DNA of 64,000 nucleotides from Pseudomonas sp. A34-9 (GTDB taxonomy: Bacteria > Pseudomonadota > Gammaproteobacteria > Pseudomonadales > Pseudomonadaceae). The stretch is taken from NCBI RefSeq assembly GCF_029543085.1, contig NZ_CP119967.1:558001-622000 (forward strand), given 5' to 3'. Below the pieces are notes generated by a model. The model was not told where the DNA came from, did not search any database, and worked only from the letters and a program-made list of their open reading frames with translations. Positions within the stretch are counted from its first letter, which is position 1; each line of letters starts with the position of its first letter. This document shows positions 7,635-16,495 of the stretch, in pieces. Both the position numbers and the translations under genes were made by a program.

Positions 7635-9085
7635 TGCAATTGTCCGAGCTGGCCGGTGTCGGGCGAACTCCGCCACTGCCGCTGACCGTGACCCTGGCCG
7701 ATGCTGCCGGGAGTGCGGATCTGCAGTTGCTCAGTTTGCTGCGGGTTCTGCCAGGGCAACGCTACGTCGGCGCCGGTGTCTGGCGTGGCCGTCCGGTGCT
7801 GGCCAAATTGCTGGTCGGTGGCAAGGCCGCACGGCATTTTCAGCGTGAACTGGAAGGGGTGCGCTTGCTAGCCGCGCAAGGCATGACGACACCCTTGCTG
7901 CTGGCCGACGGTTTGAAAAGCGACGAAGGTGGCTGGCTGCTGTTCGATTTCCTTGAAGGCGCCGAAAGCCTTGGCGATGCCTGGGCAACGGTCGAGTCGC
8001 TGCCGTTACTCGCGGATGAACAGTCGGCGGTATTGGCCGAGGCGTTGGGCGCCATTGGCCAATTGCACGGCAAAGGCCTCTGGCAGGAGGACCTGCACCT
8101 GGACAATCTGCTGCGTCACGGCGGTCAGTTGTACTGGATTGACGGTGCGGGCATTTGCACAGAAACCGCCGGTCAGCCGTTGTCGCGACAGAAAGTCCTG
8201 GAAAACCTCGGCGTATTTTTCGCTCAGCTACCCAAGGCGCTGGAGCCCTTCACCGAAGAGCTGCTGGTGTATTACCTGTTGAGCAACAGCGAGCACGCAT
8301 TGCCGCTGGAAGCCTTGCAGAAGCAGATCGACAAAGTGCGTCGCTGGCGTCTGAAAGACTTTCTGATCAAGGTCGGTCGCGAATGCACGCTGTTCAGCGT
8401 GCAGCGTGGAGCGTTCGGTCTGCGCGCGATCCGCCGCGAAGAAGAGTCGGCCATGGTGCCGGTGCTGGATCAGGCCGATGCGCTGCTTGATCAGGGCCAC
8501 CTGTACAAGACCGGTGGTGCGGCGAGTGTCGGCAAGGTTCAGGTGGGTTCGCGCACGCTGGTGATCAAACGCTACAACATCAAGGGGTTTGCGCATTGGC
8601 TCAAGCGTTTCTGGCGGCCGAGTCGGGCCTGGCATTCGTGGCGCGAAGGCAATCGCCTGGCGTTCCTCGGTATCGCTACGCCCAAGCCGCTGGCGGTACT
8701 GGAGAAGCGTTTTTTGTGGCTGCGCAGTCGTGCGTATCTGGTGACCGAATTCCTGCCCGGGCCGGACATCATCGAGCGCTTTGCGCCCTATGTTGAAAGT
8801 GGCGAAGCGCCGGAGGCGGAGCTGCAGGCGCTGGACCTGTTGTTCGCTCGACTGATTGACGAGCGCATCAGTCATGGTGACTTCAAGGGGCACAACCTGT
8901 TCTGGCAGCAGGATCGCTGGGCGCTGATCGACCTGGATTCGATGTGTCAGCACGGATCTGTCGGTAGCTTTGCACCGGCCTATGCCCGTGACCGTGCGCG
9001 ATTCATGCGTAACTGGCCCGAAAGCAGCGCGCTGTATCAGGTTATTGATCAGCGTTTGCCCAAAGAAATTTCCACCGCAGGCTGA
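7634..9085 (+). CDS. Tandem kinase-like LPS core protein (two WaaP/Kdo-kinase-like halves)
   Basis: A 483 aa protein in the PA5006 position. It appears to be two kinase-like modules in series. The N-half has the catalytic-type segment EDLHLDN with Asp 153 followed by WIDGAG. The C-half has LVIKRY near residue 312 (Lys site), HGDFKGHN with Asp 416, and LIDLDS. Both halves keep their Asp, unlike WapQ. It starts on the last base of the wapQ stop. No membrane segment or signal peptide is seen, so it probably acts on the cytoplasmic face. The acceptor is unknown. It is the last gene of the tightly coupled core operon; a 124-base gap follows. Confidence 0.8.
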   Translation: MQLSELAGVGRTPPLPLTVTLADAAGSADLQLLSLLRVLPGQRYVGAGVWRGRPVLAKLLVGGKAARHFQRELEGVRLLAAQGMTTPLLLADGLKSDEGGWLLFDFLEGAESLGDAWATVESLPLLADEQSAVLAEALGAIGQLHGKGLWQEDLHLDNLLRHGGQLYWIDGAGICTETAGQPLSRQKVLENLGVFFAQLPKALEPFTEELLVYYLLSNSEHALPLEALQKQIDKVRRWRLKDFLIKVGRECTLFSVQRGAFGLRAIRREEESAMVPVLDQADALLDQGHLYKTGGAASVGKVQVGSRTLVIKRYNIKGFAHWLKRFWRPSRAWHSWREGNRLAFLGIATPKPLAVLEKRFLWLRSRAYLVTEFLPGPDIIERFAPYVESGEAPEAELQALDLLFARLIDERISHGDFKGHNLFWQQDRWALIDLDSMCQHGSVGSFAPAYARDRARFMRNWPESSALYQVIDQRLPKEISTAG

Positions 9086-9106
9086 ATCAAACTCTTACGG
9101 CCGTAG

Positions 9107-9131
9107 AGGACAAGATTTAGTGACTTGTCCT
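9107..9131. repeat. Stem-loop after the core kinase operon
   Basis: AGGACAAG (9107-9114), a 9-base loop, then CTTGTCCT (9124-9131): a perfect 8 bp stem 21 bases after the stop of the tandem kinase gene. It lacks a T-tract, so termination is only a possibility. Confidence 0.4.
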
Positions 9132-9209
9132 ACAGCTTCTCCGGAAGCCATGAACTGTGCCCCGTTCAGCTCCGATGCTAATTTGCCCTTCGATCTTGGA
9201 GGACGAATC

Positions 9210-9545
9210 TTGACCATCAGACAAGCTGTAACGTTGGGCGCTCTTTCATCGGTTCTGGCCGGCTGTGGCAGCGTCATGACCGTATTGCAGGACGATGCCG
9301 ACGTCGCCCGGGACATGCGCAAACAAAACACCTACTGCCAATCGATTCCGCGGATTTACAGCGGGCTGGCCTTCGATTTCTGCGTGCTGAACGCGCCCCC
9401 TGATCCCAGCGGATTTCTGGTGCCGTTCGTGTTGCTGGATCTGCCATTGTCCGGTGTATTCGATACAGTAGCGTTGCCCTATACGGTTTATCGTCAGGTC
9501 ACCGACGGCAACCTTGGTATTTACTGGCGCAGGGGCGGTTATTGA
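9210..9545 (+). CDS. YceK/YidQ-family (DUF1375) lipoprotein
   Basis: A small predicted lipoprotein of 111 aa. The TTG at 9210 was chosen because GGAGGA lies 6 bases upstream and the product then begins with a signal peptide and lipobox (LSSVLAGC, Cys at about residue 18). The mature part has the YceK-like pattern with IPRIYSG, PFVLLDLPLSGVFDT and a C-terminal IYWRRGGY. Function of the family is unknown; it is expected in the outer or inner membrane facing the periplasm. It lies alone between the core operon and the carbamoyltransferase gene. Confidence 0.8.
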   Translation: MTIRQAVTLGALSSVLAGCGSVMTVLQDDADVARDMRKQNTYCQSIPRIYSGLAFDFCVLNAPPDPSGFLVPFVLLDLPLSGVFDTVALPYTVYRQVTDGNLGIYWRRGGY

Positions 9546-9610
9546 GTCGCAGGGCAAGGTTTCTCCAAACCATTCACCCTGGGGCAATCGCGCAGGGTAA
9601 TTCCCCTCTC

Positions 9611-9624
9611 GTTTACGCTATAAT
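9611..9624 (+). promoter_or_regulatory. Candidate promoter (-10) for the carbamoyltransferase gene
   Basis: A perfect -10 hexamer TATAAT at 9619-9624 is set in a GC-rich gap, 92 bases before the GTG start. No good -35 is visible at the usual distance. The 171-base gap (9546-9716) otherwise holds only a weak ACCCTG/CAGGGT inverted repeat. Confidence 0.45.
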
Positions 9625-9716
9625 CCCGCCCTTTAGCTGTCACTCGCCTTGTGCGAGGGCACATCAATTTTCAAGGCGCATCGCGCCTGCACGCAGACTA
9701 AAGAGGCTAGACCCCT

Positions 9717-11471
9717 GTGGCATTGACGATTCTTGGCCTGTCCGGCGCCCTTAGCCATGATCCTTCAGCGGCCTTGTACATCGACGGCAAGCTCGTGGCG
9801 GCGGCTGAAGAAGAGCGCTTCGTACGCGATAAACATGCAAAGAACCGCATGCCTTACGAATCGGCGAAGTTCTGTCTCGAACAGGCTGGCATCAAGCCGT
9901 CCGATGTTGACGTGGTAGCGATTCCGTTCGCCCCGATCAGCATTTTCGGCAAGGCCCGCTGGCAGTACGCCAAGCGTTACTGGTACGCCCCGGACCGCGC
10001 GCTCGACGCGATCCTGATGGGCAACCGTCGCTACAAGCGCTATCGCAACAAGATCGTCTGGTGCCTGGAACAACTGGGCTTCGATCCGAAGAAAATCAAG
10101 ATCGAACCGGTCGAACACCATCTGGCCCACGCTTCCAGCGCTTACCACTGCTCGGGTTTCAAAGAGAAAACCGCGATCCTCGGCATCGACGGCAAGGGCG
10201 AGTACGCCACGACCTTCTTCGGCTACGGCGAAAACGGCAAGATCCACAAGATCAAGGAATTCTTCGATCCGGATTCCCTGGGTGGCCTGTACGGCGCGAT
10301 CACCGAGTTCCTCGGTTTCGATATGCTCGATGGTGAGTTCAAGGTCATGGGCATGGCGCCGTACGGCGATGCCAGCAAGTACGATTTCTCGCGCCTGGCT
10401 TCGTTCGAGAACGGCGAGCTGGTGATCAACACCGACTACGCCAACGTCATCGGCCTGCGTCGCTATAAAGAGAAGGGTAAGGGTTACTACTTCTCGCCGA
10501 AGCTGATCGAGTGGCTGGGTCCAAAGCGCGAAGGCGACATCGCCGACGAGCCGTACATCCACTACGCCGCCAGCATTCAAGCGCTGTTCGAAAAAATTGC
10601 GCTGCAGATGATCGACTACTACCTGGGCGACGTGCTCAAGGAAACCGGCAAACTGGCCTACGCCGGTGGCTGTGCGTTGAACGTCAAGCTCAACCAGAAA
10701 ATCATCGCCCGCGACGACGTCAAGGAGCTGTTCGTGCAGCCTGCATCCGGCGATGCCGGCACCGCAGTCGGCGCAGCGGCCTATGTATCCAACGCCCGTG
10801 GCGTGCCGGTCGAGAAGATGGAACACGTCTACCTCGGCCCGTCGTACAGCAACGAAGACGTCATCGCAGCCTGCGCCCGTCACGAGAACAAGCCGACCTG
10901 GCGCAAGCTCGACAACATGCCGGAGCAGATCGCCAAGATCATGGTCGACGGCAACCCGGTGGCCTGGTTCCAGGGGCGCATGGAGTTTGGTCCGCGTGCC
11001 TTGGGGGGGCGCTCGATCATTGGTTGCCCAAGCGTGGCTGGCGTTGCTGACCGGATCAACCACCAGATCAAGTTCCGCGAGCGCTGGAGGCCTTTCTGCC
11101 CGTCGATGCTCGACACCGTTGCGCCACAGATGATCAAGATCGATCACCCGGCGCCGTTCATGACCTTCACCTTTGAAGTGGCGGAAGAGTGGAAGACCCG
11201 CGTGCCGGAAGTCGTCCATGAAGACGGCACTTCCCGTGCCCAGGTGCTCAAGCGCGAATACAATCCGCGCTACTACGACATGATGAAGGCGCTGGAAAAC
11301 CTGACCGGTAACGGCGTATCACTGAACACCTCGCTCAACCGTCGTGGCGAACCGATGATCTGCTCGCCGACTGACGCCCTGAACATGTTTTTCGGTTCTG
11401 ACCTGGAATACCTGATCATGGAAGATATTCTGGTCGTAAAAGCGGGTGTAAAAGGATACGAACTTGACTGA
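9717..11471 (+). CDS. NodU/HypF-type carbamoyltransferase for LPS core
   Basis: A 584 aa O-carbamoyltransferase, equivalent to PAO1 PA5005 (also called wapO). P. aeruginosa core carries a carbamoyl group on heptose II, and this family uses carbamoyl phosphate and ATP. Visible family signatures are N-terminal LGLSGALSHDPSAAL, HHLAHA near residue 135, GIDGKGEYAT near 158, and GRMEFGPRALGGRS near 420 at the start of the C-terminal domain. The start is GTG at 9717, with AGAGG about 10 bases upstream. The downstream GT2 gene overlaps its end by 8 bases. The heptose substrate is inferred from context. Confidence 0.92.
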   Translation: MALTILGLSGALSHDPSAALYIDGKLVAAAEEERFVRDKHAKNRMPYESAKFCLEQAGIKPSDVDVVAIPFAPISIFGKARWQYAKRYWYAPDRALDAILMGNRRYKRYRNKIVWCLEQLGFDPKKIKIEPVEHHLAHASSAYHCSGFKEKTAILGIDGKGEYATTFFGYGENGKIHKIKEFFDPDSLGGLYGAITEFLGFDMLDGEFKVMGMAPYGDASKYDFSRLASFENGELVINTDYANVIGLRRYKEKGKGYYFSPKLIEWLGPKREGDIADEPYIHYAASIQALFEKIALQMIDYYLGDVLKETGKLAYAGGCALNVKLNQKIIARDDVKELFVQPASGDAGTAVGAAAYVSNARGVPVEKMEHVYLGPSYSNEDVIAACARHENKPTWRKLDNMPEQIAKIMVDGNPVAWFQGRMEFGPRALGGRSIIGCPSVAGVADRINHQIKFRERWRPFCPSMLDTVAPQMIKIDHPAPFMTFTFEVAEEWKTRVPEVVHEDGTSRAQVLKREYNPRYYDMMKALENLTGNGVSLNTSLNRRGEPMICSPTDALNMFFGSDLEYLIMEDILVVKAGVKGYELD

Positions 11472-12372
11472 AACACTGATCAGCGTCGTCATTCCGGTTT
11501 ACAACTATGCGCGAACGCTTCCACGTGCAGTGGAATCGGTCTTGGCGCAGTTGGATGAAGCGACCGCGGATCTGCTGGTCATCGACGACGGGTCGACGGA
11601 CGATACGCCCCAGGTAGTCGAAAAACTCCTGCTCAAGCATGGCGGGCGCTTTCGCGCGTTGCGCAAAAGTAACGGCGGATTGTCGTCGGTGCGCAATCGA
11701 GGGCTGGAAGAGACAACCGGACGGTATCTGGTGTTTCTCGACTCTGACGACGAAATGGCCCCCGGGGCGTTGGCGGCGCTTTCACAGCACATCGCCAGTC
11801 ACCCGCAAAGTCTGATGGTTATCGGCGCGCATTGGTCGGTATTCGCTGATGGACGACGCAGCCTGCAGGCAGCCAAGCCGCTGCCTGCGACGGCCCGCCA
11901 GCGCTTGCAGGGCTACCTGTTGAGCAAGACGGTATCCATTTCAAACGGTGCCTGCGCGATGCATCGCGATGTGTTTGTGTTGGGTAATTACCCGGAACAT
12001 TTGCGCAACGTCGAGGACTTACCGGTGTTCGCCCAAGTGCTGGCGCGTTACCCCTGTACCGTTCTGGACATGCCACTGGCGCTGATCTACAAGCATGCGG
12101 ACAGCATGCGCCATGATTTACGCCAAAGTCTTGCCGCCGGTACGGAGCAGGTGGTCAGCGAAGTGTTCTCCAGTCGGCGGATGCCCGAGGAAATGGCTGA
12201 TTTGCGTCAGGCGTTTCTGGCGCAGCGCTGTCTGTCATTGTTTCGTGACTGTTATTCCCATGGCGAGTACAAACTGGCCAAGTCGTTCTATTTTCAGGCC
12301 TTGCGTGCGGACTGGCGGACGTTTTCGCGCTGGTCCTACACGCGCAAGGCGTTGCGGTTGCTGTTTCGGTAA
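11464..12372 (+). CDS. Family 2 glycosyltransferase
   Basis: A 302 aa GT-A enzyme. The N-terminus ISVVIPVYNYARTL, the IDDGSTDDT motif near residue 40, GGLSSVRNRGLE near 75 and the metal-binding FLDSDDE near 95 are classic for GT2. The TTG at 11464 was chosen: it follows AAGGA by 7 bases and overlaps the carbamoyltransferase stop by 8. It probably adds an outer-core sugar. Donor and acceptor cannot be read from the sequence. PAO1 has a GT4 gene (wapH) at the equivalent position, so this slot differs between species. Confidence 0.88.
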   Translation: MTETLISVVIPVYNYARTLPRAVESVLAQLDEATADLLVIDDGSTDDTPQVVEKLLLKHGGRFRALRKSNGGLSSVRNRGLEETTGRYLVFLDSDDEMAPGALAALSQHIASHPQSLMVIGAHWSVFADGRRSLQAAKPLPATARQRLQGYLLSKTVSISNGACAMHRDVFVLGNYPEHLRNVEDLPVFAQVLARYPCTVLDMPLALIYKHADSMRHDLRQSLAAGTEQVVSEVFSSRRMPEEMADLRQAFLAQRCLSLFRDCYSHGEYKLAKSFYFQALRADWRTFSRWSYTRKALRLLFR

Positions 12373-12425
12373 ACGGGTCGCGGAGACTGCGCGGGCCTTG
12401 TAACGGATGTCGGTGAGGTGGCTGG

Positions 12426-13886
12426 GTGAAAGGTACGGGCGGTAGCGTGGCAACTCGAGTCTCCAGAATCATCGACGAATACCCGGTTTGGCTGGCGTTT
12501 CTGGGCAGTGCGCTGTTATCGCTGATTGCGGTTCTGGGCACCGCGACAGTGGGGCGTGATGCCGCGCTGTATATTGATATTGCGCAACAGGTCACCGAGC
12601 ACGGGCCTAATGTGGCCTGGGCCACTTTCGACTGGCCATGGTTTTCCTTTCTTCTGGCCGGTACGCATACCGTCCTGCATTTGCCGCTTGAGTTGAGCGC
12701 CTATCTTTGGTGCGCGCTGTTTTTTGCCGGCACCAGCGCGCTGATGGTGGACTGCGTACGACAACGGTCTGCGCCACTCGCCGGTTGGGCGTGTCTGGTG
12801 GTACTGGCAATGCCGGCGGTGAACGCCTTTCGCAATGACATCATCCGTGAGTGCGGCTTCTGGTTCTTCTGCACGTTGACGCTCTGGCTCGCGCTGCGCT
12901 GGCAAGCGCGTGGTGGCTGGCTGCGGGCGGCATTCATTCATGTGGCTATCGTCGCGGCAGCGTTGTTTCGGCTGGAGGCTTTGCTGCTGGTTCCGGCGTT
13001 GGCGCTGTGGCAGTTGCCCAACCTGTGGTCGTCGAACCGACGGATGCAATTCGTTCAACTTTCGCTGCTACCGGTTTTGGGGATGCTGGCCGTTTCGGTG
13101 TCAGGTGTGCTCCTGTCGGCGCGCGTGATGTTGTATCTGGACATGATCGCGCCACATAGCGTGTTTGCCGCATTCCAGATGCTGTGCGACCAGTTTGCCA
13201 ATTCGCTGATCAACAAGTACTCCCAGGATGAAGCCGGCCGGATTGTGTTCTTCGGTATCCTGGCGACCATGACCATCAGTTTCGTCAAGTTGATGGGGCC
13301 TTTCGCCGTCCCTTTCATTCTGCGGCGCAACTGGGGAGTTCTAGGTGTCTACTGGCGCGACTATCGCCCCTTCGCCTGGGCGGCGCTGCTGTACCTGGTG
13401 GTGCTGGTGCTGTTTTTCATCAAGCAGCAGTTTATGAATACGCGCTACCTGAGCTTTCTGAACCTGTTGTTTGTGCCCGTGCTGGCGATGGGGCTGGCGG
13501 CGTTTGCCCGCGAATTCCCGCGTTGGGGCAAGTGGCTGGTGGTTGTGGCGCTGTTGGTGATGCTGTCGAACGTCATCTCCACCGGAGCCGGCAAGACTCA
13601 CTACGTCGAGGCCGGCCGCTGGATGTCGGCCCATGTCGAGCCCGGGGCGAAGACCTATTTCGAGGATGGGCGAATCAGCTATTACGCCGGTCGAGGCTAC
13701 GTGATGCCGGTGCTGACCGCAGAGGAAGCGATGTCGGCAGCTCATGCGGGCGACTATCAGTACTTCCTCATCGAGGCCAAAGGTGACGAGCCTTGGCTGA
13801 ATGACTGGCTGGCGGCGCACAAGCTGCGCATCATCGAGCATTTCGCCAATCGCAAAGGGGCCACCGTGGTGGTCATCGGCCGCTAG
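12426..13886 (+). CDS. Polytopic membrane glycosyltransferase-like protein (GT-C/ArnT-like)
   Basis: A 486 aa protein with about 10-12 predicted membrane helices. After the first helix the motif GRDAALYIDIAQQ sits in the first periplasmic loop, as the acidic motif does in PMT/ArnT-type GT-C enzymes that use lipid-linked sugars. A soluble C-terminal tail of about 90 residues follows the last helix. The GTG at 12426 is used; GTG 12447 is an alternative start. It lies where PAO1 carries outer-core and ligase genes, so a periplasmic modification of core or lipid A is a reasonable guess. No Wzy_C/ligase signature was recognised. Its end faces the next gene with only 3 bases between. Confidence 0.65.
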   Translation: MKGTGGSVATRVSRIIDEYPVWLAFLGSALLSLIAVLGTATVGRDAALYIDIAQQVTEHGPNVAWATFDWPWFSFLLAGTHTVLHLPLELSAYLWCALFFAGTSALMVDCVRQRSAPLAGWACLVVLAMPAVNAFRNDIIRECGFWFFCTLTLWLALRWQARGGWLRAAFIHVAIVAAALFRLEALLLVPALALWQLPNLWSSNRRMQFVQLSLLPVLGMLAVSVSGVLLSARVMLYLDMIAPHSVFAAFQMLCDQFANSLINKYSQDEAGRIVFFGILATMTISFVKLMGPFAVPFILRRNWGVLGVYWRDYRPFAWAALLYLVVLVLFFIKQQFMNTRYLSFLNLLFVPVLAMGLAAFAREFPRWGKWLVVVALLVMLSNVISTGAGKTHYVEAGRWMSAHVEPGAKTYFEDGRISYYAGRGYVMPVLTAEEAMSAAHAGDYQYFLIEAKGDEPWLNDWLAAHKLRIIEHFANRKGATVVVIGR

Positions 13887-13889
13887 GGT

Positions 13890-14543
13890 TTAGCCGAGCA
13901 GCGGACGCAGGCGCGAGATCAGCGGCGCTTGTCGGTGGCTCGGCAACGCCTGGCGATAGCCTTCGACAAACGTTTCGCCGGCATCCCGGCCGAGCAGCCA
14001 TTGGCGGTCTTCCTTGTAGCGCAGCAAGTGAGCGAAGTTGCGCAGGCGTTTACTGTCACTGAGCGCGCGCTTCTGACAACGTAGATCGGCGATATCGATC
14101 AGTCCCAAGCGGTTGTCGGGGGTTTGCACGACGTTGCCGAAGTGCAGCGACCGAAAGTACACACCTTTTTCGTGCAGCAGGGCGAAGTACCCGCCCAGCT
14201 GGAATCTCAGTGTGTCAGCCTCTTCGTCAGTGCCTTGTAACTGACGCACTGTATTGCCTTCCAGCGGGCTGTAATACACACCGTCGCGCTCGATGCTCGG
14301 GATGCGATAGACCGCGATGACTTTCGGGCAGAGGATGCCACGCTGTTCGAGGGCTCGGGTGTTGTCGGCAAAGCGTTGTGCATAGGGGTAGAACAGCGCC
14401 GAACTGAGCAGCCGCTTGCGGCGGAACAGCTTGAGCATGCGTCCATCGGCCAATCTGAGCACCTTGTCGCCGGAACCGTCGGCCTCCAGTACGTGTGCAC
14501 CTTTGCGCAGTGCCTCGTAAGTGCTGTGATCAATCGATTGCAT
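13890..14543 (-). CDS. LPS kinase-like protein (PA4998 type), catalytic Asp replaced by Ser
   Basis: A 217 aa protein often annotated as a toluene-tolerance or hypothetical protein in Pseudomonas, next to msbA as in PAO1. It has a kinase-like layout: a GDKVLRLADGRMLKLF nucleotide-loop region, then FRSLHFGNVV where kinases have HxDxxxxN (Ser in place of Asp, Asn kept), then GLIDIADL. It is therefore likely a degenerate or atypical member of the WaaP/Kdo kinase group. It is divergent from msbA across a 125-base gap and convergent with the membrane protein gene. The biochemical role is unknown. Confidence 0.75.
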   Translation of the reverse strand: MQSIDHSTYEALRKGAHVLEADGSGDKVLRLADGRMLKLFRRKRLLSSALFYPYAQRFADNTRALEQRGILCPKVIAVYRIPSIERDGVYYSPLEGNTVRQLQGTDEEADTLRFQLGGYFALLHEKGVYFRSLHFGNVVQTPDNRLGLIDIADLRCQKRALSDSKRLRNFAHLLRYKEDRQWLLGRDAGETFVEGYRQALPSHRQAPLISRLRPLLG

Positions 14544-14630
14544 ATCGGGCTCCCCATCATTAGCGGGGTATCTTAACCGACTTGGTCGAAGGCTGGCTTG
14601 AAGTCATGTTTATCGGGGCAAAAACGCGTG

Positions 14631-14639
14631 TGATATCAT
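14631..14639 (+). promoter_or_regulatory. Candidate extended -10 promoter for msbA
   Basis: TGATATCAT fits TGn plus a -10 hexamer (TATCAT), 29 bases before the msbA ATG, in the divergent gap with the kinase-like gene. No strong -35 is visible. Confidence 0.4.
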
Positions 14640-14668
14640 CGGCGCCTCACTGAATTGCGCGGATCACC

Positions 14669-16495
14669 ATGAGCAGTCCTGAACCGAAAGCCCAGTCCAC
14701 GCTGGCGATCTATTTCCGCCTTTTGGCTTACGTGCGGCCTTATGCCGGCCTTTTCCTTCTCAGCATCGTCGGGTTTCTGATCTTCGCATCGACTCAACCG
14801 ATGCTCGCTTACATCCTCAAATACTTTGTCGACGGTCTGGCCAATCCTGAAGCCAGCCTGTTCCCGGGCAACCCTTATCTGGGCAAGCTGCAGTTGCTCG
14901 AAACCGTGCCACTGATGATTGTCTTCATCGCACTGTGGCAGGGCGTGGGCTCGTACCTGGGCAACTTCTTCCTGGCGCGGGTTTCGCTGGGGCTGGTGCA
15001 TGACCTGCGGGTGGTGCTGTTCAACAAATTGCTGGAGTTGCCCAATCGCTTCTTCGACAAGAACAATTCCGGCCATCTGATTTCCCGGATCACCTTCAAC
15101 GTGACGATGGTCACCGGTGCCGCAACGGACGCGATCAAAGTCGTCATCCGTGAAGGCATGACCGTGATTTTCCTGTTCTGCACACTGTTGTGGATGAACT
15201 GGAAACTCACTTTGGTGATGGTCGCCATCCTGCCGTTGATCGGTTTGATGGTGAACAGCACCAGCAAGAAATTCCGCAAGCAAAGCAAGAAGATCCAGGT
15301 CTCGATGGGGAACGTCACGCACGTCGCCTCCGAAACCATTCATGGCTACCGTGTTGTGCGCAGCTTCGGCGGCGAGCAGTACGAAAAGGATCGCTTTCGC
15401 GATGCCAGCCAGAGCAACACCGACAAGCAGTTGACGATGACCAAGACCGGCGCGGTGTACACGCCGATGCTGCAACTGGTGACGTACAGCGCCATGGCCG
15501 TGGTTATGTTCCTCGTGCTGTATCTGCGCGGTGACGCTTCGCCGGGCGATCTGGTGGCGTACATCACCATGGCAGGCCTGTTGCCCAAGCCGATCCGTCA
15601 GTTGTCGGAAGTCAGCTCGACCATCCAGAAGGGTGTGGCCGGTGCCGAAAGTATTTTCGAGCAACTGGATGAGCCGGCGGAAGTGGATCGCGGCACGGTC
15701 GAGCAGGATCGTCTCGAAGGTCGTCTGGAAGTGCGCAACCTGAGCTTCCACTACCCCGACACCGACAAAGCGGTGCTCAACGACATCAGCTTTGTTGTCG
15801 AGCCGGGGCAAATGGTCGCGCTGGTTGGCCGCTCGGGCAGTGGCAAGTCGACCCTGGCCAGCCTGATTCCGCGCTTTTATCAGCACGATGATGCTCAGGG
15901 CCAGATTCTGCTCGATGGTGTGCAGGTGCAGGACTTCACCCTGCGCAGCCTGCGTCGGCAGATCGCATTGGTAACCCAGCAGGTCACTTTGTTCAACGAT
16001 ACGGTGACCAACAACATCGCCTACGGCGATCTGGCTGGCGCGCCGTTCGATGAGGTCAAGCGCGCGGCCACCGAGGCGTATGCCGATGAGTTCATCATCA
16101 AGATGCCGCAGGGCTACGAAACCATGGTCGGCGAAAACGGCGTCCTGCTGTCCGGTGGCCAGCGTCAGCGCATCGCCATTGCCCGGGCGCTGCTCAAGGA
16201 TGCGCCGCTGCTGATTCTCGATGAGGCCACTTCTGCGCTGGATACCGAGTCGGAGCGGCATATTCAGGCTGCACTGGATCATGTGGTGAAAAACCGCACG
16301 ACCCTGGTGATCGCTCACCGATTGAGCACTATTGAAAAGGCCGACCTGATTCTGGTCATGGACGAAGGTCGTATCGTCGAGCGCGGCTCTCATGCGCAAT
16401 TGCTCGAGCAGAACGGTTATTACGCCCGTCTGCATGCCAAAGAGTTTGAAGAGGGTGACGAGCCACAGCCGGCACACGCGACCGACGTATGCTGA
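14669..16495 (+). CDS. msbA: Lipid A export ABC transporter, ATP-binding/permease protein MsbA
   Basis: Flips core-lipid A from the inner to the outer leaflet of the inner membrane using ATP; acts as a homodimer. The protein is 608 aa: six-helix transmembrane domain in residues 1-330, then an ABC domain with Walker A GRSGSGKST near 387, Q-loop VTQQ, signature LSGGQRQR near 494 and Walker B LLILDEATSALD near 513. All motifs are intact. It overlaps mig-14 by 7 bases, so mig-14 and dnpA are probably cotranscribed with it. The exported substrate is made by waa and hldE products from this window. Confidence 0.97.
   Translation: MSSPEPKAQSTLAIYFRLLAYVRPYAGLFLLSIVGFLIFASTQPMLAYILKYFVDGLANPEASLFPGNPYLGKLQLLETVPLMIVFIALWQGVGSYLGNFFLARVSLGLVHDLRVVLFNKLLELPNRFFDKNNSGHLISRITFNVTMVTGAATDAIKVVIREGMTVIFLFCTLLWMNWKLTLVMVAILPLIGLMVNSTSKKFRKQSKKIQVSMGNVTHVASETIHGYRVVRSFGGEQYEKDRFRDASQSNTDKQLTMTKTGAVYTPMLQLVTYSAMAVVMFLVLYLRGDASPGDLVAYITMAGLLPKPIRQLSEVSSTIQKGVAGAESIFEQLDEPAEVDRGTVEQDRLEGRLEVRNLSFHYPDTDKAVLNDISFVVEPGQMVALVGRSGSGKSTLASLIPRFYQHDDAQGQILLDGVQVQDFTLRSLRRQIALVTQQVTLFNDTVTNNIAYGDLAGAPFDEVKRAATEAYADEFIIKMPQGYETMVGENGVLLSGGQRQRIAIARALLKDAPLLILDEATSALDTESERHIQAALDHVVKNRTTLVIAHRLSTIEKADLILVMDEGRIVERGSHAQLLEQNGYYARLHAKEFEEGDEPQPAHATDVC

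Noticed and set aside
12426..13886. O-antigen ligase WaaL
   Set aside because: The position is suggestive, but the first-loop motif resembles ArnT/PMT-type enzymes and I see no Wzy_C-like segment.
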